From positions 24,951,904-25,015,903 of the forward strand of contig CM042536.1 of the NCBI GenBank assembly GCA_023630585.1: 64,000 nt of DNA, given 5' to 3'. This stretch comes from Cranoglanis bouderius (lineage: Eukaryota > Chordata > Actinopteri > Siluriformes > Cranoglanididae). How positions within the stretch are numbered: position 1 is the first letter of the stretch; every line of letters starts with the position of its first letter. Positions 10,516-18,984 of this stretch are shown here, piece after piece. A program made the translations under genes and the position numbers. Under the pieces are notes generated by a model. The model saw nothing but the letters and a program-made list of their open reading frames with translations. It had not been told where the DNA came from and made no database searches.

Positions 10516-11354
10516 TGATTTTATATTTGAGCTAACTCACATTGGCCAGTTTACCTCCTTTATTACTGACAGATGCTATGTAAGGAATAAAACACACTGG
10601 GTTGTGCTGTCATCGGAAAATAATCAACGTCAGGGTGGTGTGATGAAGCAGAGTTAATGTTACCACCCCAAAGCTGAATATGACTGCATATTTTCCTATA
10701 ACTGGATGTCCCAATGTGTTTTATTCCTCGTCGACCGCAGCAGTTTTACAGCACCAACATTTTTTTTTATTAATTAAAGAACGACACATCATACTTTTTA
10801 TCATTTTATGATTATAGTTACATTTAATGGTGTTGAACATCTATGAAACACAATATATTTGCATTATAGCAGCTATAAACAGTTGTTCCATCACCAGCCT
10901 CTCTTTTTTTTTTCTCTCTTTCTAGAAGTTAATAAAACAAACAAAAAAACACGTCTTGTAATGTCACCGAGAAACCACAAACTCCTCTGTCCTGAAGATG
11001 GCGGAAAACTTAACGCTACACGTTTACCTCTGACTGACACTGGAGACTCCTTCCATAAATGTTAAATAAACGTCTCCTTATAGAAAACAATATCACTGTT
11101 TTTGTTTTTAAAGTCCGTTTCTGTAGAGAGTCCCATACAAGTCCCTTTGTAAGTTGTTGCTATAGAAACGGTAACGTATCACAATACAAAATAAAATATA
11201 ATAAAATCTAAACCTGTTAGAGCTGCTGTTCTACAAATTAAACATCTTCTGACCAATCAGATTTGAGAATCCAACTACAGAAATATTTGAGCTGTAGTAC
11301 ATCTGAAACACAAACATTTCTCTCGATTTCTTTTTTTCCTTTTACAGGCGATGA
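1814..11354 (+). CDS. tnk2: tnk2 (ACK1), activated Cdc42-associated tyrosine kinase, 5'-incomplete
   Basis: A non-receptor tyrosine kinase that binds active Cdc42 and works in receptor endocytosis and signalling. Twelve exons join in frame: 1814-2026, 2170-2322, 2596-2873, 2967-3093, 3234-3475, 3652-3846, 6186-6277, 6438-6482, 7240-8576, 8772-8867, 9033-9160 and 11348-11354. Together they give 2913 nt, or 970 residues plus a stop. In this partial numbering the glycine loop GDGSFGVV is at 52-59, catalytic Lys at 77, HRDLAARN Asp at 171, DFG Asp at 189 and the activation-loop Tyr at 203. An SH3 domain follows (about 308-365), then a CRIB motif (about 372-388), a clathrin-box-like LIDFGEE, proline-rich segments with PPPAYDD, a Mig6-like region (THYYLLPERP) and a C-terminal UBA of about 75 residues. 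The N-terminal SAM-like part is missing to the left. Fish can carry two tnk2 paralogues and I cannot tell which this is. Confidence 0.95.
2170..2322 (+). CDS. tnk2: tnk2 exon: VAVK lysine and C-helix
   Basis: This exon of 51 codons is bounded by CCCCCAG and GTAAAC. It encodes VAVKCLKTDV with the ATP-binding lysine, the C-helix glutamate in FICEVNAMHSLDH, and the strand leading to LTHPMKM-type sequence. Phase 0 on both sides. Confidence 0.94.
2596..2873 (+). CDS. tnk2: tnk2 exon: hinge, catalytic loop, DFG and activation loop
   Basis: This exon encodes VTELAPLGSLLDRL, the catalytic loop FIHRDLAARN, IGDFGLMR, and the activation-loop tyrosine in DDHYVMQEHRK. It ends inside a tryptophan codon (TG/G) at GTGAGT. 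The TGA just after is in the intron. Confidence 0.95.
2967..3093 (+). CDS. tnk2: tnk2 exon: kinase APE region
   Basis: The exon completes the split Trp codon and encodes CAPESLKTRTFSHATDTW and FGVTLWEM, the conserved APE motif and F-helix of the kinase domain. It ends at CAG/GTACCA. Confidence 0.94.
3161..3226 (+). repeat. (GT)33 microsatellite directly before a tnk2 splice acceptor
   Basis: An uninterrupted run of 33 GT units. Only TGCTTAG separates it from the first base of the next tnk2 exon at 3234, so it occupies the place where a polypyrimidine tract would normally be. Confidence 0.97.
3234..3475 (+). CDS. tnk2: tnk2 exon: end of kinase domain and start of SH3
   Basis: The exon encodes ILHKIDKEGERLPKPEDCPQ, the kinase C-terminal helices (CWAQKPDDRPTF) and the first SH3 strands (MRALQDFDEPDKLHIQINDV). 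It is 242 nt and ends in phase 2 within an Arg codon, so skipping it would break the frame. Confidence 0.94.
3652..3846 (+). CDS. tnk2: tnk2 exon: SH3 end and CRIB motif
   Basis: After GCCCAG the exon encodes AENYWWRGQNKRT, FPRNAVTSVAGLS and the Cdc42-binding CRIB motif DISRPLKNSFIHTGHGD, then CWGFPDRID. The donor is GA/GTAAGA, so the last codon is split. Confidence 0.94.
4200..4445 (+). mobile_element. Degenerate SINE in tnk2 intron
   Basis: Motifs of the same fish SINE class seen at the left edge of the window, here in forward orientation: TCGGCAGGTAGCGTTGCCACCTCACAGCTC near the head, CTCCCCATGTCCCTGTG, and the tail region GGGATAGGCTCTGGATC with CCAGGATAAAGCACTGA. Several indels mark it as old. 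Confidence 0.6.
4534..6041 (-). mobile_element. Full-length Tc1-type transposon, copy A, in tnk2 intron
   Basis: A 1508-bp element starts CAGGTGCATC, ends GATGCACCTG and is flanked by TA (4532-4533 and 6042-6043), the Tc1/mariner target dinucleotide. The terminal inverted repeats are long, about 210 bp, and nearly identical to each other. The transposase is antisense to tnk2. Copy B at 36740-38247 has the same length. Confidence 0.95.
4813..5778 (-). CDS. Tc1-family transposase, intact frame, copy A
   Basis: A 321-codon open frame for a cut-and-paste transposase. The N-terminal half has a helix-turn-helix (TFIAKEAGCSQSAVSKHV) and a basic GRKKCGRKR stretch. The catalytic domain has the first Asp in FSDESKF, the second in FQQDLAPAH and Glu in NPIENLW. 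Exactly 34 residues separate the second Asp from the Glu, the DD34E spacing of Tc1. No stop or frameshift is visible. The start ATG matches copy B. About 19 residues differ from copy B, by eye. Confidence 0.93.
   Translation of the reverse strand: MVSQFGSLGKPQTFIAKEAGCSQSAVSKHVNRKLSGRKKCGRKRCTTNRENRSLMRIVNQNQFKNLSELHKEWTEAGVKASRATTHRRVKEFGYSCRILLVKPLLNQRQRQRRHTWANKKKNWTVAQWSKVLFSDESKFCISFGNQGPRVWRKGGEAHSPSCLKSSVKFPQSVMIWGAMSSAGVGLLCFLKTEVTAPVYQEILEHFMLPSADQLFEDADFIFQQDLAPAHTAKSTKSWLNDHGFGVLDWPANSPDLNPIENLWGIVKRKMRNKRPKNADELKATVKETWASIPPQQCHKLITSMPRRIEAVIKAEGAPTKY
6186..6277 (+). CDS. tnk2: tnk2 exon after CRIB (LYLGNPMDPPD)
   Basis: The exon opens after CCAAAG, completes the split Asp codon and encodes LYLGNPMDPPDVLGLDL, which matches vertebrate TNK2 beyond the CRIB. 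It ends with one base of a lysine codon at GTACGT. Confidence 0.9.
6438..6482 (+). CDS. tnk2: tnk2 45-nt proline-rich exon
   Basis: A very short exon between ACGCAG and GTAAGT. It encodes DPPPRPPQPAVLMK, the counterpart of the REPPPRPPQPA segment in mammalian TNK2 and a likely SH3 or WW ligand. It is phase 1 on both sides and 15 codons long, so it can be skipped without a frameshift. Confidence 0.9.
6826..7010. repeat. Possible short MITE remnant in tnk2 intron
   Basis: The segment contains GTTTCCATCCAAGTTG, TGCGAAATGTGCGAAGTG and a final CAATGGAAACTC, wording typical of short fish DNA-transposon derivatives. A related phrase occurs near 61100. No clean terminal repeats or target duplication could be defined. 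Confidence 0.35.
7240..8576 (+). CDS. tnk2: tnk2 large exon: clathrin box, proline-rich and Mig6-like regions
   Basis: A single 1337-nt exon. After completing the Lys codon it encodes PNYDPVTEDED, the clathrin-box-like SLIDFGEEM, LDCTPPQSPSR, the WW-ligand-like RPLPPPPAYDDV, acidic AQDEDDIEVSS, several PPRVPIPPRP-type SH3 ligands, SRTPSP, PTTQSFASDPKYA and the Mig6-like ILPIVRDGKKVSNTHYYLL. It ends at CTG/GTGAGT in phase 0. This is the low-complexity adaptor part of ACK1. Confidence 0.95.
8741..8764 (+). repeat. T24 tract before tnk2 acceptor
   Basis: Twenty-four consecutive T bases run almost to the acceptor GCTTCAG at 8771. It is an ordinary but very long polypyrimidine tract, in contrast to the GT tract before the exon at 3234. 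Confidence 0.95.
8772..8867 (+). CDS. tnk2: tnk2 exon: first part of UBA
   Basis: Thirty-two codons encoding VHGVTIEECQTALQNHSW and AVHYLK, the ubiquitin-associated domain at the C-terminus of ACK1. The exon is bounded by TTCAG and GTATTG, phase 0 on both sides. Confidence 0.94.
9033..9160 (+). CDS. tnk2: tnk2 exon: second part of UBA
   Basis: The exon encodes VEQLFCLGL, CHKILEMCDWNLELA and LLDCYGSVKQ, the end of the UBA region. It finishes with two bases of an Arg codon at GTAAAG. Confidence 0.94.
9253..9960. mobile_element. Foldback repeat, left arm plus core, in last tnk2 intron
   Basis: The arm starts ATTCTCAAATCTGATTGGTCAG, the exact reverse complement of the sequence ending at 11270. 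It carries the core seen in other copies: a GGAGTAAAATACTT-like stretch, TTATAGGAAAATATTCAAC, GGGTGGT and GTTGATTATTTTGC. Together with 10540-11270 it forms inverted arms of roughly 700 bp. No coding capacity was seen. Confidence 0.7.
10453..10513 (+). repeat. (TG)n microsatellite
   Basis: About 30 uninterrupted TG units within the last tnk2 intron, between the two foldback arms. Confidence 0.97.
10540..11270. mobile_element. Foldback repeat, core plus right arm
   Basis: The segment contains GGAATAAAACACAC, GGAAAATAATCAACG, TTTTCCTATAAC, GTGTTTTATTCC, CAGCTATAAACAGTTGTTCC, CTCCTCTGTCCTGAAGATG, GACACTGGAGACTCCTTCC and GCTATAGAAACGG, and ends CTGACCAATCAGATTTGAGAAT. The same ordered motifs recur at 15380, 18985, 44790, 50920, 52145, 53300, 57628 and 63590. 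Confidence 0.7.
11348..11354 (+). CDS. tnk2: tnk2 terminal coding exon (Arg-Arg-stop)
   Basis: After TTTTACAG the last exon completes an Arg codon, adds CGA and stops at TGA (11352-11354). Mammalian TNK2 also ends in basic residues. The joined frame closes exactly (2913 nt), which supports this exon despite its tiny coding part. Confidence 0.85.
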
Positions 11355-11723
11355 GGAAACTCCGCAGATGAGCACATCTTCATCTTCGTCCTCTTCCTTC
11401 CCTCATCAGAGACTGAACTGAAAGGTGTCTAGAGAACACTAGGAACGAGGGTCTCCCCCTCCCAAAGCTCGAGTCCCCTCTCTCTGCTATACCGAGGGAC
11501 TCTCGTTGTGTCTGTGTGTATCCTCAGAACCAAGCGTCTTCCTCCAGAACCCCTACTCAAGGTGCACTACTGAGTTCAGAGGTCAAACTTCCATTGATTT
11601 CTATTTGCTCTCTGTCTTGAACAGAAAAAATATTGTTGAAACCAAAGTGCTGCTGGTCCGTTTGAGTTTTTTTTTTTGTTTGTTTTTTTTTTTTATACAG
11701 AGATTTATTTGATAAATAATAAA
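11355..11723 (+). other. tnk2: tnk2 3' untranslated region, minimum extent
   Basis: No further conserved coding follows the stop. The sequence runs through a T-rich stretch to a polyadenylation signal AATAAA at 11718-11723. The mature transcript may end later, because further AATAAA motifs lie at 12647-12652 and 12894-12899. Confidence 0.6.
11718..11723 (+). terminator. Candidate polyadenylation signal of tnk2
   Basis: An AATAAA hexamer about 360 bases after the tnk2 stop codon, in the correct orientation. It is the first canonical signal downstream of the stop. Confidence 0.5.
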
Positions 11724-14130
11724 AGGAGACTATAAGATGGAAAACTCTGAGATGGTGTAAAAGTAGTGTATATATTTTCAGAGTTTAGTTGTAGAGTTTA
11801 TATGTTTGTGTCAGATGGCTCACGTCCATCATTTAGGTCAACTGCAACAAGTTTATTGAAACTGTTTCAGTGTCGTGTTCATTACTTATTTCTTTATTTT
11901 TCTTGTTCTTTTAAAAAAAAAAAAAATTTCTTAATAATCAGTCCAAAACTGTTGCGTTGAACCGTTTCTTGACCCTGCGTTCGCACTAGCTAGCGACAGA
12001 GTTTCCTATTTCCTCCCACTACAATCTGATGTCATCAGTGTTTGGCTCTAACTCCTCCCACTCCTGACCACTTCCTCCGGAGGAGAAGTTGAATATCTGA
12101 GCATTTCATTTCAAAAAATGTGTTGGAGATATTTTTTTTAAAAATTGTCCGTACTTGGCTGTAGGGAATCATTTAATGTCCCAAATTAATAGTTTGTTTA
12201 CACAGATAACTTTTTTTTAAAACTTCTTTTGCATTACGTATTTCAGTTCATAAATATTGAACGAAATCTGTGTTTTATTAAAAATATTGACGCATTCAGG
12301 TAGTATTGTGCTTAGCCGAGCTAATCTTAGCTAAACTAGCTACTCATAGAAACAACTACGAGTGCTTTTGGTACACACTGATGTCATCAAGTCGAAGTGA
12401 TTGGTTGAAGTAAATGCCAGAACAACAGAGGAATCCACGAACATGTACTACTCACAGTCACTGACGCGGTGAAGCAGAAAATCCAAAGGACTGGCTCCTA
12501 TGATTTAAAAAAAAAATTGTTTTGACCAAAACTACAGCTTGTTGTATTCGATGTCTACAAAAGTCTCTGCGTGATGTTAGCAGAAGTAACACTGTAGTAC
12601 ATATAGATACAGCAGACTGTGCAGGGCTAGTTTGTATTTCCCCAGAAATAAAATTGACTAGGATAAAAAAAAAGGTAGCTAAAATTATAAAGTATGGTGA
12701 GATACCTAGCTAGTTACGGTGCATTAATACCAACACAAACGAGCATAAATGTCTAAGTAGCGGAGGACTCGGTAGTTATTATCGTTATCTAAGGTCCTCG
12801 ACAGAAAGTCGTTGGACAGCGTCTCCGCACATGAAATTTATTATTTGAATCTGGAGTCACGTCACAGTGTGTTGACTATAAATAGACATACCAAATAAAA
12901 ATTTTTGTTTTGGGGAAAAATCAATAACGAGTAGGTATTTTTCTTTCTCTGATTGTTGAATGAGAGAAGGGAAAAAAAAAAAAAAAGCAGGTGCCGCCTT
13001 GTCCACCAGGCAACTAATCAATAAAAAAATGAATATCCTGGGTACTTAATCTTGTCTTGGGCACCGAGGCTATTGATTCGTCCACCCGTGCTCTATATTT
13101 GATATTGGATACCGGATATAATTCTTCTTCGAAGATTAGAAGCTAGTCACCTACAAGAAACGCTCATGGATCAACGGTCGCTTGTTAGCGTGAGCACAGG
13201 GTTAAACGTAAAGGGCAAAAGACTGTTCACACTTCCTTCCTGCGCCTCCGTGTGCTTCACCGTACGTCTAAACGGTATGTTTCCAGACTGAACAGCAGTA
13301 GAGTGGAGCTGATAGAAGTCCTGCGGTTCAGGTGGCCCTTTCTACGGACAGCGCATTTGCACAGCTTTAATATGGCGCAGTGTTGAAGCACAATCAAGTG
13401 AATGAAGGAATACTCCAGCATTTTTCAACCTGGTGTGTGTGTGTGAGAGATTTACAACAGGCAAGAAGATCTACACATTTTCTTGGGCTTGTTTGCAGAA
13501 AGAGCTTATAATAGAAGCTGTTAAATTGCGTCCACGCACTTCATATTATATAACTTAAACGACAGTTATTACATTCTAACAATAAGTGGTGGTTATGGAG
13601 TTTTATCCAACTTTCAGTACTAAAATTGAAAATAGATTTTGGTTATTTGCGCGTCTTGCGCTGGTTTTTGTGGCATCCACGCACCGTCAGATCCACACTT
13701 TCTTCTCATCCTTATGCAGACTCGGAGCTTAATTGCAGTTTAAGTAACTTCGACTACAAAGAGTCCTAAATATTTGGAATATCTTTAATAATATCCAGAC
13801 TTTGATTAGTGAACATTTTGTCAAACGGATCGACATTCCTGTGACATTCTTTTACACTGTAGATGTGATGGATAAAGACGAGGTTGGAAAACTTGGAGTA
13901 TTGGAGTATTCCTTTAATTCGAAACAAAACTCTACATGCTGTTACACCGTGATCATTGTTTGCACTTAACTTAGGCTGCTTTTACACTTTTTTTCTTTTT
14001 CTTTTAAACCACCATTGCACATATTACATGTAACCCTACAGTATGTTAAAACGGACGCTTTGAAAAGCACAGTGGAGTCTTCAAGGTTTTTAGAAAACCG
14101 TTGACTGATGTTAAGCTCTTTTTTAAAAAA
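11724..14130. other. Downstream flank of tnk2, no gene recognised
   Basis: AT-rich sequence with short homopolymers. It may include more tnk2 3' UTR, given the AATAAA motifs near 12647 and 12894. I see no exon-like conserved coding on either strand and no named repeat. Confidence 0.5.
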
Positions 14131-14295
14131 CATTATGACACCCTTATCCAGAGCGACTTACATTCATCTCATTTACACATTTGAGCAGTTGAGGGTTAAG
14201 GGCCTTGCTCAAGGGCCCGGCAGCGGCAGCTAGGCAGTGTGGGGCTTTGAACTCCAACATAAGTCCAACATCTTAACTGAGCTACCACTACCACT
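14131..14295 (-). mobile_element. tRNA-derived SINE, reverse orientation
   Basis: Read on the minus strand it starts with a tRNA-like head (GTAGCTCAGTTAAGATGTT, degenerate A-box), continues through GGGCCCTTGAGCAAGGCCCTTAACCCTCAA and ends AAGTCGCTCTGGATAAGGGTGTC. The same family occurs forward at 20389-20570 and reversed at 43426-43592. Confidence 0.75.
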
Positions 14296-14302
14296 TTTTT
14301 AA

Positions 14303-14570
14303 ACTTCTGACCAATCAGGTCGCAAGATGGAGGGCACATGAGAAAAACAAACATGGAGTACGAAGTGCCGGTCTTATTAGGGAATGAATATGTTGGATGA
14401 AGATTTCCAGTGTTGCAGTGTAATTAAAAAAAACAAACAAAAAAAAAAACAATGTCTATAAGACACACAAGCAGCTCAAACACTCTTGATTTTCTGCCTC
14501 CGTATTTAAAACAAAGACAAACAACCTCCTCATCACCAGAGCTACACCGGTCTTTATTTCATCTGCATTA
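14303..14570 (+). repeat. Dispersed repeat homologous to 26430-26640
   Basis: It starts CTGACCAATCAGGTCGCAAG, continues with AACATGGAGTACGAAGTGC and ends near GATTTTCTGCCTCCG and ACAAACAACCTCCTCATCA. The same landmarks in the same order appear on the minus strand at 26430-26640. Type is unknown, probably a non-autonomous DNA transposon. Confidence 0.55.
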
Positions 14571-15311
14571 TTAATGAGAACAAAACTAAGGCTAGTTAGA
14601 GAGCCGATACTAGCCAGACCTGCTTATGGTTACAGTGTGTATGTCACATGTATCATATCTGTTTAAAACAAAAAAGTATGAATGCACCATGAAATGTTAA
14701 CAAGTGCTTCTTCCAGTTGTTTCATTTTATTATTATTATTATTATTATAATTTTTTTCCCCAGGTATTTTTTTATGACTGCTTTACCGTATAAGTCACTT
14801 GGACATAGCTGTTGGGGACCAGCGTTAGATATACTAAACATACAATCAACCACGTAAAGCAATCTCACACTCATTGTGTAGGTGATTCCTTCAGTCTTGG
14901 ACTCATTTTGTTCCCCAGACAGTGTGTATTGTGTTGGACTCACGACGTTGGTGTCTAGCACTGAATAATAATCACGATAAACATGTAGTCACCCCTGATC
15001 AAACGGATTAATTAGCCTCCATTATGCTGTATTTATGAGACTGAAATGACCTTGTGGTGTTATTTTCACACGGCGTCCTCCTGTTCCAGCATTATCTTCC
15101 TGTTCGCTCTTCCATGTTCCTCTTCCTGTATTTTATTGTGTTTAAAATTCTGTAAAAGGTATGCTCATGCAGATATAGAATTTATATACATTATATAAAT
15201 ATATATAAATACATATTTTTTATTAAAATTAACTATTTTTTATCTTTTTCTATAATCTTGTCTTTATCCTTTGTTGTGCATGCTTCAATACATCATTTCA
15301 AGACAAAACCT

Positions 15312-15318
<7 letters not shown>

Positions 15319-15378
<60 letters not shown>
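15319..15378. repeat. (TA)n microsatellite
   Basis: About 29 uninterrupted TA units next to a truncated foldback copy. Confidence 0.97.
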
Positions 15379-15379
<1 letters not shown>

Positions 15380-15381
<2 letters not shown>

Positions 15382-15912
15382 TATGAAGTGAAGTTGATTA
15401 TTTTCCAACAACAACATGTCCCGAAGTGTTTTATTGCTCCAATACCACAGCAATTTGCCAATGGTTAATTGTTTATTTATTAAAGAACAGCACATATGTT
15501 TTATCTATTTATATTTATATTTATACTTAAGCTATAAACATTTGTTCCCTCATCAGTGTCTCTTTTTTTTTGGTCTCTGTTGAAGAATAGGACAAAATAA
15601 ATAAAATAAATGCAGCTTGTCATGTTACCGCAAAGTGCAAACTCCTGTCCTGAAGACTTTCCCGTTTTAGAATACTTCTACTACGTCTTGTAACTGACTG
15701 ATACAAGACACTGATACTGGAGGCTCCTTCCGTAAATGCTAAATAAAACTTACCTAACCGTATCAACGATTATCACATTTTCTTTTGTTAAATAACAGCA
15801 AGTTTTCAAAATCCTTTTTTTTTTATTTAATTAGTTTTGGATTATGTGGAGCAACAGCCGTACAAATCCCTGTGTAAGTGGTTACTATAGAAACGGTAAC
15901 GTATTCGAATGA
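15380..15912. mobile_element. Foldback repeat, right-arm fragment
   Basis: Ordered motifs of the foldback family: TTGATTATTTTCC, GTCCCGAAGTGTTTTATTG, AGCTATAAACATTTGTTCCCTCATC, ACTCCTGTCCTGAAGAC, CTTCCGTAAATGCTAAATAAA and TACTATAGAAACGGTAACG. The left arm is absent. Confidence 0.65.
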
Positions 15913-15970
15913 GCGGGTGTGATTTGTATATATTGACATATTAGTATATTGACATGTATGTATGTATGTA

Positions 15971-17712
15971 CAGCCGTGGCCAAAAGTTTTGAGAATGACA
16001 CAAATATTAATTTTCACAAAGTCGACTGCTTCAGTGTTTTTAAATCTTTTTGTCAGATGTTACTAACTGTTACTGAAGTATAATCACAAGCATTTCATAA
16101 GTGTCAGTGGCTTTTATTGACAATTACATGAAGTTTATGCAAAGAGTCAATATTTGCAGTGTTGACCCTTCTTTTTCAAGACCTCTGCAATTCGCCCTGG
16201 CATGCTGTCAATCAACTTCTGGGCCACATCCTGACTGATGGCAGCCCATTCTTGCATAATCAATGCTTGGAGTTTGTCAGAGTTTGTGGGTTTTTGTTTG
16301 TCCACCCGCCTCTTGAGGATTGACCACAAATTCTCAATGGGATTAAGGTCTGGGGAGTTTCCTGGCCATGGACCCAAAATGCCGATGTTTTGTTCCCCAA
16401 GCCACTTCGTTATCACTTTTGCCTTGTGGCAAGGTGCCCCATCATGCTGGAAAAGGCATTGTTCGTCACCAAACTGTTCTTGGATGGTTGGGAGAAGTTG
16501 CTCTCTGAGGATGTTTTTGTACCATTCTTTATTCATGGCTGTGTTCTTAGGCAAAATTGTGAGTGAGCCCACTCCCTTGGCTGAGAAGCAACCCCACACA
16601 TGAGTGGTCTCAGGATGCTTTACTGTTGGCATGACACAGGACTGATGGTAGCGCTCACCTTTTCTTCTCCGGACAAGCTTTTTTCCAGATGCTCCAAACA
16701 ATCAGAAAGGGGATTCATCAGAGAAAATGACATTACCCCAGTCCTTAGCAGTCCAATCCCTGTACTTTTTGCAGAATAGCAGTCTGTCCCTGATGTTTTT
16801 CCTGGAGAGAAGTGGCTTCTTTGCTGCCCTTCTTGACACCAGGCCATCCTCCAAAAGTCTTCGCCTTACTGTGCGTGCAGACGCACTCACACCTGCCTGC
16901 TGCCATTCCTGGGCAAGCTCTGCACTGGTGGTGCCCCGATCCCGCAGCTGAATCAACTTTAGGAGATGGTCCTGGCGCTTGCTGGACTTTCTTGGGCGCC
17001 CTGAAGCCTTCTTCACAACAGTTGAACCTCTCTCCTTGAAGGTCTTGATGATCCGATAAATGGTTGATTTAGGTGCAATCTTACTAGCAGCAATATCCTT
17101 GCCTGTGAATCCCTTTTTGTGCAAAGCAATGATGGCTGCACGTGTTTCCTTGCAGGTAACCATAGTTAACAGAGGAAGAACAATAATTTCAAGCACCACC
17201 CTCCTTTTAAAGCTTCCAGTCTGTTATTCTAACTCAATCAGCATGACAGAGTGATCTCCAGCCTTGTCCTTGTTAACACTCACCTGTGTTAACGAGAGAA
17301 TCACTACATGATGTCAGCTGGTCCTTTTGTGGAAGGGCTGAAATGCAGTGGACATGTTTTTTGGGGATTAAGTTCATTTTCATGTCAAAGAGGGACTTTG
17401 AAATTAATTGCAATTCATCTGATCACTCTTCATAACATTCTGGAGTATATGCAAATTGCCATCATAAAAACTGAGGACTTGCATTGGGCGAATTGCAGAG
17501 GTCTTGAAAAAGAAGGGTCAACACTGCAAATATTGACTCTTTGCATAAACTTCATGTAATTGTCAATAAAAGCCACTGACACTTATGAAATGCTTGTGAT
17601 TATACTTCAGTAACAGTTAGTAACATCTGACAAAAAGATCTAAAAACACTGAAGCAGTCGACTTTGTAAAAATTAATATTTGTGTCATTCTCAAAACTTT
17701 TGGCCACGGCTG
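15971..17712 (-). mobile_element. Full-length Tc1-type transposon with one nonsense codon
   Basis: A 1742-bp element from CAGCCGTGGCCAAAAG to CTTTTGGCCACGGCTG, with TA on both sides (15969-15970 and 17713-17714). The terminal repeats are about 200 bp. It is a different lineage from the 1508-bp elements. On the right it abuts another Tc1-type end at the same TA. Confidence 0.93.
16147..17199 (-). pseudogene. Tc1-family transposase interrupted by a single TGA
   Basis: A transposase frame of about 350 codons on the minus strand. The N-terminal part has a paired-like DNA-binding region (KGFTGKDIAASK, STIYRIIKTF). Asp in FSDESPF precedes an in-frame TGA at 16704-16702, after which the same frame continues with LFGASGKKLVRRRKGERYHQ. 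The second Asp is in FQHDGAPCH and Glu in NPIENLW. I count 35 residues between them, not 34, which recalls DD35E Tc1 relatives. No other lesion was seen. The TGA probably replaced CGA, the usual result of CpG decay. Confidence 0.9.
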
Positions 17713-17714
17713 TA

Positions 17715-18010
17715 CAGTACTGTGCAAAAGTTTTAGGCAGTTGTGAAAAAATGCTGTAAAGTAAGAATGCTTTCAAAAATAGACGTGTTAATAGTTTATA
17801 TTTATCAATTAACAAAATGCAAAGTGAGTGAACAGAAGAAAAATCTACATCAAATCAATATTTGGTGTGACCACCCTTTGCCTTCAAAACAGCATCAATT
17901 CTTCTAGGTACACTTGCACAAAGTCAGGGATTTTGTAGGCATATAGTCAGGTGTATGATTAAACAGTTATACCAAACAGGTGCTAATGATCATCATTTCA
18001 ATACGTAGGT
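17715..18010. mobile_element. Tc1-type deletion derivative (third lineage)
   Basis: It begins CAGTACTGTGCAAAAGTTTTAGGC right after the TA that closes the preceding element. It includes a GGTGTGACCACCCTTTGCC subterminal motif and then joins to CAGGTGCTAATGATCATC and GGTTGAAACACAATC, which in the full family lies near the other end. The transposase and the right terminal repeat are missing. Confidence 0.65.
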
Positions 18011-18069
18011 TGAAACACAATCTACAATCTTGGGGATGTATAAACATTTCTTTTTTTAAAAATAATCCT

Positions 18070-18500
18070 GGTGCGAAAAGCAAAAAACATCCAGTGAGCG
18101 GCCTTTTCTGTGGACAGAAACGGCTTGTTGATTTTCTGGGATGCTTTTCTGCTCACCGTGGTTGTAAAGAGTGGTTATTTGATTTACAGTAGCCTTCCTG
18201 TCAGCTCAGACCAGTCCTCTGAACTCTCTCATCAACAAGGTGTTTCTGTCCAGAGAACTGCCGCTCACTGTATGTTTTTTGTTTTTCGCACCATTCTGTG
18301 TAAACTCTAGAGACTGTTGCGTGTGAAAATCCCAGATGATCTGCAGTTCCTGAAATACCCTGACACCAGCAACAATGCCATGGTTATAGTCAGTGAGATG
18401 ACATTCATCTGCATGATATTATGCATTGCACTGCACGCTGCTGCCAAGGGATCGGCTGATTGGATAATTACAAGTTAGCAGGTAATGAGTTTAAGGTTAA
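18070..18500 (-). repeat. Dispersed repeat family R1, copy 1
   Basis: Reverse-orientation relative of 33325-33780 and 59735-59935. Shared landmarks include GCATCCCAGAAAAT/AAAAGCATCTC, GACCTCTCT/GAACTCTCTC, CTCTAGAGACTGTTG and GGCTGATTGGATAATTACA. Class is unknown; no open transposase was seen. Confidence 0.55.
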
Positions 18501-18984
18501 TCGATCAGAACTCCAGTTGATTAAAGGAGATTAAACTTTTGGTGGCTACTTTATACTCTGTAAACAACAACAGCAACAAAAAAGTTCGTTTTGTATTTAC
18601 TCCCACAAAGATGGCTCCCATCCCTCTTCTTTTGTATTTTACTCACAGAAAAGGTGGCTCGCTTCCCTCCTCTTAGCTTTTGTGCGCTTGCTTTATGATG
18701 AAGCATCCACGGCCTCGGCCCATTTGTCTTACTGATCTGTGCTATTGTTGCAGCGTGGCTAAATATTAATAACTGTCACCAGGATAATTACACAATGCAG
18801 GAGCACTGTACATGGGCCACTCTCGGAGATATCAATGCAAAGCCTTTTACACTTGATGTTGCTAATAAATCTGAATCGATTTGTTTTTTCTGCTGCTGCC
18901 TTCCTAGGAGTCTGGCATTTTTACCTAGCTTTTTTTTTATCATGGTATTGAAGAATAAATACAAGTTTACCAGAAGCTGCATTG

